Shown: positions 26,941-35,771 of the stretch, one piece after another
Numbering within the stretch: the stretch's first letter is position 1
Layout: each line of letters opens with the position of its first letter
Made by a program: the position numbers and the translations under genes
From: Aminobacterium mobile DSM 12262
Lineage (GTDB): Bacteria > Synergistota > Synergistia > Synergistales > Aminobacteriaceae
DNA: 64,000 nucleotides
Direction: 5' to 3'
NCBI RefSeq assembly: GCF_000526395.1
Contig: NZ_JAFZ01000001.1
Location: 1,116,001-1,180,000, forward strand
Notes under the pieces: model-generated
Database searches by the model: none
Seen by the model: only the letters and a program-made list of their open reading frames with translations
Told to the model about the DNA's origin: nothing

Positions 26941-27773
26941 GTCGTGTTATTATAGCAAACCCGACGGGGTTTTGTTTTGGTGTACGAAGGGCTATAGAAG
27001 CATTGGAAGACATTCTAACAAAAAGAGGCTTAGTATACTGTATTGGTATGCCCATACATAATCCCCAAGAAGTAGACCGTTTAGTCCGAAAGGGGCTTGT
27101 CGTTGTTGATTCTCCTGAGTTAGTTCCACCCTCGTCTCAAGTTTTCGTTAGAGCTCACGGTATATCTCCTACCCTTTTTTCGGTTCTAAAACAGCGGAGT
27201 ACATGCGTTATTGACGGAACATGCCCTTTTGTAAAAAAAGCCCAGGAACGCGCCAAACATTTGGCAGAAAGTGGCTATTTGGTCTGTATTGTCGGAGATG
27301 CGAGTCATCCGGAAGTAAAGGCCTTGCTAGGAACGGTAGGAGGGCATGCGATTGTTGTTCGAAATATAAACCAGGCAAAAGATATTGGTAAAATTTCTAA
27401 ATTAGGGGTAATATCACAAACGACACAAGATGAAAAAGATTTTTCCTCTATAGTGGCAGAGCTAACACTTCATACAAAAGACATGCGAATATATAATACG
27501 ATTTGTAATGCCACGCGGGCTCGACAGAATGCAACACGGGAACTAGCAAAAGTAGTGGAAGGTATTATTGTAATTGGTGGAAGAAATAGTGCCAATACTG
27601 GTAAACTTTACGATATTGCCAAATCTACGGGGGTTGACGTCGTCTGGATAGAGCACGCCCAAGAGTTGGATAGGGGGTGGTTATCGGGAAAGGCCCGAAT
27701 AGGAATAGCTGCTGGAGCCAGTACTCCGGATTGGCTAATTCATCAACTGAAACAAACTATGGCGATCACGTAG
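26937..27773 (+). CDS. ispH: 4-hydroxy-3-methylbut-2-enyl diphosphate reductase, apparent CTG start
   Basis: IspH makes IPP and DMAPP in the last step of the MEP isoprenoid pathway. The three iron-sulfur cysteines are Cys13 (PTGFCFGV), Cys96 (GTCPF) and Cys190 (ICNAT), numbered from the CTG at 26937; E. coli has C12, C96 and C197. The frame is closed by a TGA at 26919-26921, and between it and Cys13 there is no ATG, GTG or TTG. The first usual start, TTG 27003, would remove Cys13. CTG 26937 overlaps the miaA stop as CTGA, and AAAGGGG (26921-26927) lies 9 bases before it. From CTG the protein is 278 aa, the normal length. Confidence 0.9.
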   Translation: MSRVIIANPTGFCFGVRRAIEALEDILTKRGLVYCIGMPIHNPQEVDRLVRKGLVVVDSPELVPPSSQVFVRAHGISPTLFSVLKQRSTCVIDGTCPFVKKAQERAKHLAESGYLVCIVGDASHPEVKALLGTVGGHAIVVRNINQAKDIGKISKLGVISQTTQDEKDFSSIVAELTLHTKDMRIYNTICNATRARQNATRELAKVVEGIIVIGGRNSANTGKLYDIAKSTGVDVVWIEHAQELDRGWLSGKARIGIAAGASTPDWLIHQLKQTMAIT

Positions 27774-27795
27774 GAGTCAAGGGGGATGGAAGGTT

Positions 27796-29301
27796 ATGGT
27801 AGAAGAAATGATTAATAATGAGTTTGAAGGAACTGAAAATCTTGAGAGCATGGAGACCATGCTTAAAAATTATGAAGTTGAGGAAATCCACAAAGGTAAG
27901 GTCGTAACCGGAACTATTGTGGGAGCCACGGATGATGGGTGGCTTGTGGATGTAGGATATAAATGTGAAGGTTTTCTTCCCAGAAGAGAATGGTCACATA
28001 AAATTTTGGTGGAAGAAGAAGATGAGCCTTCTGTAAATGATGAAGTACAGGTGCAGGTCATTAACGTTCGCCACGGCGAAGATGCACAGCTTCTAGTAAG
28101 TAGATGGCGCTGTGAGTTCGACAGCAGATGGGCAGAATTGGAGAACTACCTTTCCTCCCATGAACTCATTACAGTGAGAGGGCTCCGCAAGGTTAAAGGT
28201 GGCCTTATGGTAAATTGCTTTAACCTTGAGGGCTTTATTCCTATCTCTCACCTTGCTGAAGAAGGTCGAGGCGTAAATCCCGGCCGTTTTGTTGGTGAAG
28301 TTTTTGATGTGAAATTGCTGGAAAAAGATCGCCGTAAACGGAGACTCGTCCTTTCCAGACGTCTTCTTGTGGAAAAAGAAGTAGAAGAAGAAAGAGAGAA
28401 GTTCTATGCTTCAGTAGCAGAAGGGGACATCCTGGAAGGGAAAGTAAGTAGTATTACTTCTTTCGGCGTATTTGTCAATCTTGGCCCTATCGACGGTCTC
28501 GTACATATTAGTGAGCTTTCTTGGAAGCGGAATATAAAGCCCAAAGAAGTAGCTAAAAAAGGAGACACAGTGAAGGCCAAAGTCATTGGCATAGATAAAG
28601 AAAACAATCGCATTTCTCTCAGTATCAAACAAACTCAGCCAGACCCTTGGACTCTTGTTGAGGAGAACTGGAAGTCAGGAGATAGGGCTAAAGGTCTTGT
28701 AACCAATGTTACGAACTTCGGCGTTTTCGTAGAAGTAGAGCCTGGCATAGAGGGTCTCATTCATATTGGCGATCTGAGTTGGGCTCGCATTAAGCATCCG
28801 AGAGAAGTTCTGAAAAAAGGGCAGGAAGTAGAAGTTATAGTCCTAGAGGTTGATGCTGAGAAGAAACGCATGAGCCTTGGATACAAGCAGCTCCATGACC
28901 CTTGGGCTGGAATAGAAGACCGCTATTCTAAAGGACAGGATCTTACTGTTAAAGTTGTACGGCTTGCAGATTTCGGGGCTTTTGTTGAGGTTGAAGAGGG
29001 AGTAGAGGGACTTATTCATATCTCCCAACTCAGCACAAAACGAGTAGACAAGCCTGAAGATGTTTTATCTGAGGGAGAAGAAATTCTCGCTAGGGTCATT
29101 GAAATTAACCCCGCAGAGCGACGAATGAGATTAAGCATCAGCGCTCTTTACGAAGAAGAGATCCGCAAGCAGCGAGAAGAGGAAAGGAAGAAGAAACAAT
29201 CTCAGAAAGAAGAAGAGCACAAACACAAACAGCAAACCTTCCATGAAGAAGAACCCTCCATTACGATAGGGGATGTACTTAAAGATATTCTCAACAAATA
29301 A
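27796..29301 (+). CDS. rpsA: 30S ribosomal protein S1 homologue (five S1 domains)
   Basis: A 501-aa RNA-binding protein with five recognisable S1 repeats beginning near residues 34, 118, 210, 295 and 380. The last three are the most canonical ([29 protein letters not shown]). A charged, Lys/Glu/Gln-rich tail follows. S1 proteins bind mRNA to the small subunit. ATG 27796 has AAGGGGG 10 bases upstream. It follows ispH by 22 bases in a different frame; in many clostridia the two are fused into one polypeptide. Confidence 0.93.
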   Translation: MVEEMINNEFEGTENLESMETMLKNYEVEEIHKGKVVTGTIVGATDDGWLVDVGYKCEGFLPRREWSHKILVEEEDEPSVNDEVQVQVINVRHGEDAQLLVSRWRCEFDSRWAELENYLSSHELITVRGLRKVKGGLMVNCFNLEGFIPISHLAEEGRGVNPGRFVGEVFDVKLLEKDRRKRRLVLSRRLLVEKEVEEEREKFYASVAEGDILEGKVSSITSFGVFVNLGPIDGLVHISELSWKRNIKPKEVAKKGDTVKAKVIGIDKENNRISLSIKQTQPDPWTLVEENWKSGDRAKGLVTNVTNFGVFVEVEPGIEGLIHIGDLSWARIKHPREVLKKGQEVEVIVLEVDAEKKRMSLGYKQLHDPWAGIEDRYSKGQDLTVKVVRLADFGAFVEVEEGVEGLIHISQLSTKRVDKPEDVLSEGEEILARVIEINPAERRMRLSISALYEEEIRKQREEERKKKQSQKEEEHKHKQQTFHEEEPSITIGDVLKDILNK

Positions 29302-29309
29302 GAAGTTCA

Positions 29310-29337
29310 GGGGCTGCTCTTCATGCAGCCCCTTTTC
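29310..29337 (+). terminator. Intrinsic terminator after rpsA
   Basis: GGGGCTGC (29310-29317) pairs with GCAGCCCC (29325-29332) around a 7-base loop, followed by TTTT. It closes the long alaS-to-rpsA run. Confidence 0.85.
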
Positions 29338-29375
29338 ATAAGAATGCATAAACATAAATAAGAGGGGCGAAATTT

Positions 29376-29876
29376 ATGGGAACGCTGCAAATTAGAAAAT
29401 ACCCTGACCCAATTCTTCGGCGTGAGACTGAACCTGTAGAAGAGTATGGGCCAGATTTAGTAGAACTTATAAACGAAATGAAAACTATTATGTTAGAAGA
29501 GGATGGGGTCGGCCTAGCCGGTCCACAGGTGGGGCTTCCCAAAAAAATAGCTGTTGTTTTTTACGAGGGTACGCTCTATGTTTTGATTAACCCTGTTCTT
29601 ATTTCTAGTGAGGGCGAACAAGCAGGAGAAGAAGGATGTCTCAGCTTCCCTGGCATATATGGAAATGTGGTGCGCCCACGCAATGTTGTGGTCGAAGCCC
29701 ATGACGAGAAGGGCATTAAGCGCACGTTAGAAGCGGACGGATTTTTAGCGAGAGCTTTTCTTCATGAGATGGATCATCTAGAAGGAAAGCTTCTCATTGA
29801 TCACTTTTCCCCTCTTAAAAAAAATATTATTCGTAAAAGAATGCGACAACTGGAAAGGGATGAAAGGCAACGATGA
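29376..29876 (+). CDS. def: Peptide deformylase
   Basis: A 166-aa metal enzyme that removes the N-formyl group from new proteins. The three motifs are GVGLAGPQVG, EEGCLSFPG (metal Cys) and HEMDHLEGKL (two metal His and catalytic Glu). The ATG at 29376 has GAGGGG upstream. It overlaps fmt by 4 bases (ATGA), the standard def-fmt pairing. Confidence 0.96.
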   Translation: MGTLQIRKYPDPILRRETEPVEEYGPDLVELINEMKTIMLEEDGVGLAGPQVGLPKKIAVVFYEGTLYVLINPVLISSEGEQAGEEGCLSFPGIYGNVVRPRNVVVEAHDEKGIKRTLEADGFLARAFLHEMDHLEGKLLIDHFSPLKKNIIRKRMRQLERDERQR

Positions 29877-30808
29877 TCTCTTGGTTTATTGGGGCCGGTT
29901 CTTTCGCAGCTCTTTGTCTTCGTCATTTAACTACAGACTATGGTATGGCTTTCGATAAGATTATTACAAGTGAGCCAACACGGGGAGGACGAGGAATGAA
30001 AGAAAGACCATCTCTTGTGGAAGAGGTAGCCAAGGAACTAGGATTTCCAGTCTGTAGAACAGGAAAATTATCGCAAGATAACGGCTTAAAGGAAGCTTTG
30101 CTCACATCTATGCCAGATATAATTGTGGTAGTTGATTTTGGGCAGAAAGTTCTTGATCCTTTCCTTAGTGTTCCTCGTTGGGGTTGTTTAAATATTCATC
30201 CTTCCTTGTTGCCTCAATATAGAGGTGCCGCTCCAGTTCAACGTGCAATTATGGATGGATGTCAAGAAACAGGGGTTTCGGTCTTTAGACTTGTCGAGGA
30301 AATGGACGCCGGTCCAATCTTGGGACAAAAACGTATTCCTATCGATTCTCATATAACATCTGGGGAGCTTTTCCAGATTTTAGCCAAAGAAGGTGGCAAT
30401 TTACTGAAAGTAGTTGTAAAATCATGTATCGATGGGAATAGTGAGGTAAGAGAACAAAATTCTAAATTAGCCTCCTATGCACCGAAAATAGAGAAAAGAG
30501 AGACTTATCTTGATTGGAATCAAAAAGCAGCACATTTTCATAACCTAGTCCGAGCCTTAAATCCCCAGCCTGGTGCATATGTGCTTGTTAAAGGGCGGCG
30601 GCTCAAAATATGGAAGACAGCTTTAGGCGATACTTTCTCTGGTTCCCCTGGGGAAGTGGTTGGCTTCCATGATGAGTTCCCAGAGATAGGGGTGAACGAG
30701 GGTTCTGTTCTTCTTCTTGAAGTCCAACCGGAAGGGCGACGTGTCCAGTCAGGAGCAGAGTGGAGTAGGGGTATCCATCTCAAGAAAGGGGACTATTTAG
30801 ATGGCTAG
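29873..30808 (+). CDS. fmt: Methionyl-tRNA formyltransferase
   Basis: A 311-aa enzyme that formylates initiator Met-tRNA. The catalytic Asn/His/Asp set is in LNIHPSLLPQYRGAAPVQRAI and EMDAGPI. The N-terminus, MISWFIGAGSFAALCLRHL, differs from the common FxGTPxFA form but keeps the same fold position. A C-terminal anticodon-arm domain is present. Translation is coupled to def and the gene overlaps the following P-loop gene by 8 bases. Confidence 0.93.
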   Translation: MISWFIGAGSFAALCLRHLTTDYGMAFDKIITSEPTRGGRGMKERPSLVEEVAKELGFPVCRTGKLSQDNGLKEALLTSMPDIIVVVDFGQKVLDPFLSVPRWGCLNIHPSLLPQYRGAAPVQRAIMDGCQETGVSVFRLVEEMDAGPILGQKRIPIDSHITSGELFQILAKEGGNLLKVVVKSCIDGNSEVREQNSKLASYAPKIEKRETYLDWNQKAAHFHNLVRALNPQPGAYVLVKGRRLKIWKTALGDTFSGSPGEVVGFHDEFPEIGVNEGSVLLLEVQPEGRRVQSGAEWSRGIHLKKGDYLDG

Positions 30809-31577
30809 TCACGAAGAGGTTCTAGCACGTCTTGTTGAGCGCTACGATTGGCCAAAAGCGGTAGCTGTGACAGGAGCCCTTGGTTCTGGAAAAACAGAGT
30901 GGGTACTTAATTTAGCGGTGGGACTTCAGGCTGCTGGAGATAAAGTCACGATTGCCGACATTGACATCATTAATCCGTATTTTTGTATCCGCCAAGTGTC
31001 TGAAACTCTCGAAAGTAAAGGCCTTTCTGTAATTACTATCCCTGATCAGGGAAAATGGTTAGATATGTCTCTTGTCACTCCTAAAGTTGATTGGGCCCTT
31101 CATGATGAAACAAGCCGTTTGCTTATGGATATAGGCGGAGATGCTGAAGGTGCTTTAGCTCTAAAACAATTCGAGCCTATCATAAAAAAAGTAGGCTATC
31201 GTTTAATTCTTGTAGTAAATTCTTTTCGTCCTCAGACCTCTACAATTTTTCGCATAAAGAAAATGATGGAAAAAATGGAAAATATTTGTGGCCTTGAAGT
31301 TAATGCCCTCATTTGTAATTCTCACCTTATGAAGGAAACGACAGTAGCAGATGCTGTAGAGGGTATTCAAACGGTAATTGAGGCTGGTCAAGCTTTGGAA
31401 CTTCCCGTTCTATACGCAGGTGTGGATTCTACCCTTGCTTCGGCAGTGGAGAAAAAGTTGGATGATCTTTCTATCTCTGTTCCCATATGGCCTCTTTCCA
31501 GATATATGCTTCTCCCGTGGGAGGATGGCTATATGTGGTCAAGTAGAAAGTTAAATGAGGATAAATCCCATTCGTAG
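30801..31577 (+). CDS. P-loop NTPase of the CobQ/MinD/ParA-like class, linked to a ferredoxin oxidoreductase
   Basis: A 258-aa protein with Walker A GALGSGKTE near residues 26-34, ADIDIINPYF as a switch-like segment, and LLMDIGGDAEGALAL as Walker B. ICNSHLMKETT is the base-recognition region often seen in ParA/MinD-like and SIMIBI NTPases. The start ATG 30801 is inside fmt and has AAAGGGG upstream. The oxidoreductase genes begin 41 bases downstream, so a role in assembling or regulating that enzyme is possible, but no direct evidence is visible. Exact function unknown. Confidence 0.75.
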   Translation: MASHEEVLARLVERYDWPKAVAVTGALGSGKTEWVLNLAVGLQAAGDKVTIADIDIINPYFCIRQVSETLESKGLSVITIPDQGKWLDMSLVTPKVDWALHDETSRLLMDIGGDAEGALALKQFEPIIKKVGYRLILVVNSFRPQTSTIFRIKKMMEKMENICGLEVNALICNSHLMKETTVADAVEGIQTVIEAGQALELPVLYAGVDSTLASAVEKKLDDLSISVPIWPLSRYMLLPWEDGYMWSSRKLNEDKSHS

Positions 31578-31618
31578 AAAACCAAACGTATTAAAAAGTG
31601 GAAGGGGTGTGTCTCGTA

Positions 31619-31837
31619 ATGGCAAAGGGACGAATTCAGGTTCTTGAAGAGTATTGCAAAAGCTGTGGGCTTTGCGTAGCTGCCTGTCCCGTCAAAGTTC
31701 TCCGAATATCGGAGAAGATCAATAGTAAAGGGCACAGACCGGTGGAGCAGTTCAAAGAAGGGTGCATTGGATGCGCTATGTGTGCAACTACATGCCCTGA
31801 TGCCGCGATCGAAGTTTATAAGATCGTTGAAGGCTAA
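31619..31837 (+). CDS. 2-oxoacid:ferredoxin oxidoreductase, delta (2x[4Fe-4S]) subunit
   Basis: A 72-aa ferredoxin-like subunit with two complete 4Fe-4S motifs, CKSCGLCVAACPV and CIGCAMCATTCPD. It passes electrons from the thiamine site to ferredoxin. ATG 31619 with GGGGTG 9 bases upstream is preferred to the in-frame GTG 31598. First of four subunit genes (delta, alpha, beta, gamma order). Confidence 0.9.
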   Translation: MAKGRIQVLEEYCKSCGLCVAACPVKVLRISEKINSKGHRPVEQFKEGCIGCAMCATTCPDAAIEVYKIVEG

Positions 31838-31861
31838 CGTTTTTCTGGAGGTGGAAAACTT

Positions 31862-32926
31862 ATGGGACGAGTGCTAATGAAAGGAACTGAAGCCATAGCG
31901 GAAGCCGCTATTCAGGCTGGCTGTAAGTTCTTCTTTGGATATCCCATCACGCCGCAAAATGAGATTCCCGAATATATGTCTGCTCATCTTCCGGAAGTTG
32001 GCGGGACTTTTGTTCAGGCAGAGAGCGAAGTAGCAGCTATTTACATGATCATGGGTGGCGGTGCTACGGGACATAAAGTGATGACGACCTCTTCTAGCCC
32101 TGGTATCTCCCTTATGTCTGAAGGGCTAACATATATGGCTGGTTGTGAGATTCCGGCTGTTATAGTGAATGTTATGCGTGGTGGGCCTGGCTTGGGCGGA
32201 ATCCTTCCTTCTCAAGCAGACTATCTTCAGGCCACAAAGGGCGGGGGTAATGGAGACTATAATTTGATCGTTCTAGCTCCCAGCACGTTGCAGGAAGCAG
32301 TAAACTTGACCCAATTAGCTTTTGAGCTATCACAGAGATACAGGAATCCTGTTATGATGCTTGCCGACGGCTTCATGGGGCAGATGATGGAAGCTGTGGA
32401 AATAAAGCCTTATACAGATAAGGATATTCCTGACAATACTACATGGGCTCTCGGATATATGGAGGAGCGAAAAGGGCAAAAAAGTGCCCTGAAGAGTTTA
32501 TATCTCTCTCCTGAGGCTCTGGAAGATCACAACATCAATCTTCAGAAAAAATATGCACTCATCAAAGAACGAGAAGTTCGTTGTGAATCTTACCTAACAG
32601 AAGACGCCGAACTTGTTATAGCTGCCTATGGAACTACTGCCCGTATTTCTCGCTCTGTTATTAATAATCTTCGTCAAGAGGGGCATAAAGTAGGACTGAT
32701 TCGTCCTATTACCCTTTGGCCATATCCCTACGCAGAGTTTAAAAAACTGCCTGGATCTGTCAAGCACATTTTGGTAACAGAAATGAACTGCGGTCAGATG
32801 ATAGATGATGTCAAAGTCGCAACAGAGAGTAAAATACCTGTGTCTTTCTATGGTCGAACAGGTGGCATGTCGCCCTCTGTTAAGGAAATTGAGACTCAGT
32901 GCAGGAAATTACTCGGTCTGGAGTAG
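31862..32926 (+). CDS. vorB: 2-oxoacid:ferredoxin oxidoreductase, alpha subunit (VorB-like)
   Basis: A 354-aa subunit carrying the pyrimidine-binding domain: GCKFFFGYPITPQNEIPEYM, QAESEVAAIYMIMGGGATG and TTSSSPGISLMSEGLTYMAG. It most resembles VorB of branched-chain 2-oxoacid (2-ketoisovalerate) oxidoreductases, but the KorA 2-oxoglutarate enzymes are close relatives. An amino-acid fermenter would use Vor to oxidise the transamination products of Val, Leu and Ile. Substrate is an inference. Confidence 0.88.
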   Translation: MGRVLMKGTEAIAEAAIQAGCKFFFGYPITPQNEIPEYMSAHLPEVGGTFVQAESEVAAIYMIMGGGATGHKVMTTSSSPGISLMSEGLTYMAGCEIPAVIVNVMRGGPGLGGILPSQADYLQATKGGGNGDYNLIVLAPSTLQEAVNLTQLAFELSQRYRNPVMMLADGFMGQMMEAVEIKPYTDKDIPDNTTWALGYMEERKGQKSALKSLYLSPEALEDHNINLQKKYALIKEREVRCESYLTEDAELVIAAYGTTARISRSVINNLRQEGHKVGLIRPITLWPYPYAEFKKLPGSVKHILVTEMNCGQMIDDVKVATESKIPVSFYGRTGGMSPSVKEIETQCRKLLGLE

Positions 32927-32939
32927 GGAGGGATATGTA

Positions 32940-33686
32940 ATGAAAGAAGTTAAAGTGTATGAACGCCCCAAAACATGGATGCCTGAGGTTCATACTCACT
33001 ATTGCCCTGGCTGCGGACATGGAATAGCTCACCGTCTTATATGTGAGGTTATAGATGAACTTGGTATTCAGCAGGATGTTATTGGAGTAGCGCCAGTAGG
33101 CTGTGCTGCCATGATGTACGATTACTTTGATACTGATTTTTGTGAGGCAGCCCACGGTCGTGCACCAGCAGTCGCTACAGGATTGAAACGAGTGCGTCCC
33201 GATAAAACAGTTTTTACCTATCAGGGAGATGGGGATTTAGCCTCTATCGGTACAGCTGAAATAGTACATGCTGCAAATCGGTCTGAGAATATCACAGTGA
33301 TATTCATAAATAACGCCATCTACGGCATGACCGGTGGACAAATGGCACCTACAACTCTTATTGGACAGAAAGCTACAACGTGTCCATTGGGGAGAGATCC
33401 CAAGGTAAACGGATATCCCATTAGAGTCTGTGAGCTGCTAAACGCATTGGCGGCACCTGGCTATATAGAGCGTGTCACAGTAGCTCAGCCTAAATACATT
33501 ATTAAAGCTAAACAGGCTATAAAAAAGGCCTTCCAGTACCAATTAGATGGCAAGGGCTTCTCTTTTGTAGAAATTCTCTCTTCTTGCCCCACAAACTGGG
33601 GGATGCGCCCAGTGGAAGCTTTTGAGTGGACTATTAACAGTATGATGCCATACTATCCTCTCGGTTTATTTAAAGATTACGAGTAG
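32940..33686 (+). CDS. 2-oxoacid:ferredoxin oxidoreductase, beta (thiamine diphosphate) subunit
   Basis: A 248-aa subunit with the CPGCGHG start motif, the ThDP/Mg motif GDGDLASIGTAEIVHAANR...NN, and GMTGGQMAPTT. CPGCGHG and a downstream Cys are ligands for the proximal cluster in related enzymes. The start is ATG 32940 with GGGAGGG upstream, 13 bases after the alpha subunit. Confidence 0.9.
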   Translation: MKEVKVYERPKTWMPEVHTHYCPGCGHGIAHRLICEVIDELGIQQDVIGVAPVGCAAMMYDYFDTDFCEAAHGRAPAVATGLKRVRPDKTVFTYQGDGDLASIGTAEIVHAANRSENITVIFINNAIYGMTGGQMAPTTLIGQKATTCPLGRDPKVNGYPIRVCELLNALAAPGYIERVTVAQPKYIIKAKQAIKKAFQYQLDGKGFSFVEILSSCPTNWGMRPVEAFEWTINSMMPYYPLGLFKDYE

Positions 33687-33698
33687 GGGGCGGGATGA

Positions 33699-34259
33699 AT
33701 GACAAAGATCGATAAAAGTCTTATAGCCGCTGGTTTTGGAGGGCAGGGGGTTATGGTTCTCGGCCAGCTTGTTGCGTATACTGGGATAGAAGAAGGAATG
33801 CATGTGACATGGATCCCTTCCTACGGGCCTGAAATGAGGGGTGGGACAGCTAACTGTGGCGTGGTGCTGAGCAGCGAGGAAATAGCCTCCCCTGTGGTAG
33901 CAGAAGCTGATGCTGTCGTTATTATGAACCAGCCTTCTCTAACAAAATTTGAAAAATTTGTTAGAAAAGGCGGTGTCCTTCTTTATAATAGCGATCTTGT
34001 TACATACGCTGCTCCTCGAAAAGATATCACTGTCATTCCAGTTCCTGCAAATTCAGTAGCAATAGAACTCGGGAGCGATAAAGTAGCGAATATTGTAGCG
34101 CTAGGTGCCCTCGTAGAGGCTACTTCTATAGTTAACCCTCTTGTATGCATAGAGACGATTAAAGAAAAACTGGGGAAGAGAAAACCTAAGTTCCTTCCCA
34201 TGAATCTCGAAGCCTTTGAAAAGGGAAGGGAAATAGTCAGAAAGGTCCTTGGAAAGTAA
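33699..34259 (+). CDS. 2-oxoacid:ferredoxin oxidoreductase, gamma subunit
   Basis: A 186-aa subunit with the GFGGQGVMVLGQLVAYTGI and SYGPEMRGGTANC motifs of the gamma domain, which contacts coenzyme A in this enzyme class. It completes a four-subunit Vor/Kor enzyme. The ATG at 33699 follows GGGGGCGGG. The NUDIX gene begins directly after its stop. Confidence 0.9.
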   Translation: MTKIDKSLIAAGFGGQGVMVLGQLVAYTGIEEGMHVTWIPSYGPEMRGGTANCGVVLSSEEIASPVVAEADAVVIMNQPSLTKFEKFVRKGGVLLYNSDLVTYAAPRKDITVIPVPANSVAIELGSDKVANIVALGALVEATSIVNPLVCIETIKEKLGKRKPKFLPMNLEAFEKGREIVRKVLGK

Positions 34260-34805
34260 ATGGGTGCTATCGAAAAAGTTCTATCACGAAATCTTATCTA
34301 TCGTGGGAAAATTATAGACCTTCGTATAGACAATGTTCAACTTCAATCTGGTCGGAAAACAATCCGAGAGGTAGTGGAGCATGAGCCTGCAGTAGCTATC
34401 ATTCCTCTCACGGAAAAGAATGAAGTGCTTCTCGTACGGCAATATCGTCATCCTCTTGGAGAGGATATCCTTGAAATTCCTGCAGGTATTGTTGAAGAAG
34501 GTGAAACCTTTCGAGACACTGCGGAACGAGAATTGCAGGAAGAGGTGGGATATCGTCCTAATGACCTTGTAGAAGTTGGCAAGTTCTATACATCTCCAGG
34601 TTTTAGCGATGAAGTGATCGTTGTTTTTGTAGCTAGGAAACTAGTTCCATCTATTCTTGATGGAGATGAAGACGAGTGCATTGAAGTCGAATCTGTTCCT
34701 CTCAATGACGTGCCAGAACTTTTAGGTAGCGGAAAGATTAAGGACTGTAAAACATTTGCCGGGCTCTCATGGCTTCTTTATAAACATAGCCGGAGAGAAA
34801 TATAG
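34260..34805 (+). CDS. NUDIX hydrolase, ADP-ribose pyrophosphatase type
   Basis: A 181-aa protein with the full NUDIX box (GX5EX7REUXEEXGU) at GIVEEGETFRDTAERELQEEVGY, preceded by VRQYRHPLGEDILEIPAG, the arrangement of ADP-ribose pyrophosphatases. It likely hydrolyses ADP-ribose to AMP and ribose-5-phosphate. It is the last gene before a terminator and shares the oxidoreductase transcript. Confidence 0.88.
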   Translation: MGAIEKVLSRNLIYRGKIIDLRIDNVQLQSGRKTIREVVEHEPAVAIIPLTEKNEVLLVRQYRHPLGEDILEIPAGIVEEGETFRDTAERELQEEVGYRPNDLVEVGKFYTSPGFSDEVIVVFVARKLVPSILDGDEDECIEVESVPLNDVPELLGSGKIKDCKTFAGLSWLLYKHSRREI

Positions 34806-34817
34806 AGGCCTAAGAAT

Positions 34818-34850
34818 GTAGGGGCTGGTAGATCCAGCCCCTACTTGTTT
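34818..34850 (+). terminator. Intrinsic terminator after the oxidoreductase/NUDIX operon
   Basis: GTAGGGGCTGG (34818-34828) pairs with CCAGCCCCTAC (34834-34844) around a 5-base loop, followed by TTGTTT. Confidence 0.85.
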
Positions 34851-34871
34851 ATATTTATATGAGTGATATCA

Positions 34872-35753
34872 ATGAATAATAATTATGTCCAATTACTAAA
34901 TGATTTTCTCGATTATTTGTTCCTCGAAAGAGGTTGTAGCGAAAATACAATCTTAGCTTATCAGCGTGATATTACTGCATGGGTGAGTTTCTGCGAAGAA
35001 AAAAGACTTTCCCCCTTCCCACCCACTCCCAGCGCATTAGAAGGGTATCAAAAGAAACTAGCTTTAGAGGGTAAAAAACGTTCCACACAACAGCGATCTA
35101 TAGCAGCTCTTCGTTCGTGGTTCAAATATTTGGAAATGGAAGAATTAATTGATGAAGAGATTGAACTTCCCGCTCTTCCCTTTAAGGGGAAAAATTTGCC
35201 TCGCATCTTGAGCGAAGGAGAAGTGGAAAGAATTCTTCATGCTTGTGCAGGAGATACATTTCTTGAAGTACGAGACAGAGCACTTTTGGAGACTGCGTAT
35301 GGATGTGGATTGAGGGCGAGCGAACTGTGCTCTTTGCAAATAAAAGACTTAGATTTTTCTAGTAAAACTCTTCGTGTCTTGGGCAAAGGGAACAAAGAAA
35401 GAGTGATCCCTTTTCTGGGAGAAGTGAGCCGAAGAGTGCAACTATATGTAGATGCATTCCATAAATCTATCTTTGTGCCAGAGCTTTTTCTCTCTGTAAA
35501 CGGGAAACCTCTTCAACGAGTGGATATATGGCGGATAATTAAAAAGAGAGGGAAAACTGCAGGTATTCCTTCCAGTCGTCTTTATCCCCATATCCTCAGG
35601 CATTCCTTTGCTACCCATTTGCTACGAAGAGGAATGGATTTGAGAACCTTGCAGGAGATATTGGGGCATGCCTCTATTGCTACAACAGAAAAATATGTTC
35701 ATTTTGACCTGGAACTCAGAGACATATATGATAAGGCTCATCCAAGAGCTTAA
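34872..35753 (+). CDS. xerD: Site-specific tyrosine recombinase, XerD type
   Basis: A 293-aa tyrosine recombinase with a SAM-like N-terminal domain and a catalytic domain containing Arg (GCGLRASEL), HILRHSFATHLL, LGHASI and the nucleophile Tyr in TTEKYVHF. Length and neighbours (nucleoside phosphorylases and M23 peptidase) fit the chromosome dimer-resolution enzyme, not a phage integrase. ATG 34872 is chosen over the in-frame GTG 34863; the ribosome binding site is weak. Confidence 0.9.
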   Translation: MNNNYVQLLNDFLDYLFLERGCSENTILAYQRDITAWVSFCEEKRLSPFPPTPSALEGYQKKLALEGKKRSTQQRSIAALRSWFKYLEMEELIDEEIELPALPFKGKNLPRILSEGEVERILHACAGDTFLEVRDRALLETAYGCGLRASELCSLQIKDLDFSSKTLRVLGKGNKERVIPFLGEVSRRVQLYVDAFHKSIFVPELFLSVNGKPLQRVDIWRIIKKRGKTAGIPSSRLYPHILRHSFATHLLRRGMDLRTLQEILGHASIATTEKYVHFDLELRDIYDKAHPRA

Positions 35754-35771
35754 TTTTTAGGAGGTGCTGAA

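Noticed and set aside
34872-35753. Phage or element integrase
   Set aside because: The tyrosine recombinase has XerD-like length and motifs and sits in a housekeeping operon, so it is called chromosomal.
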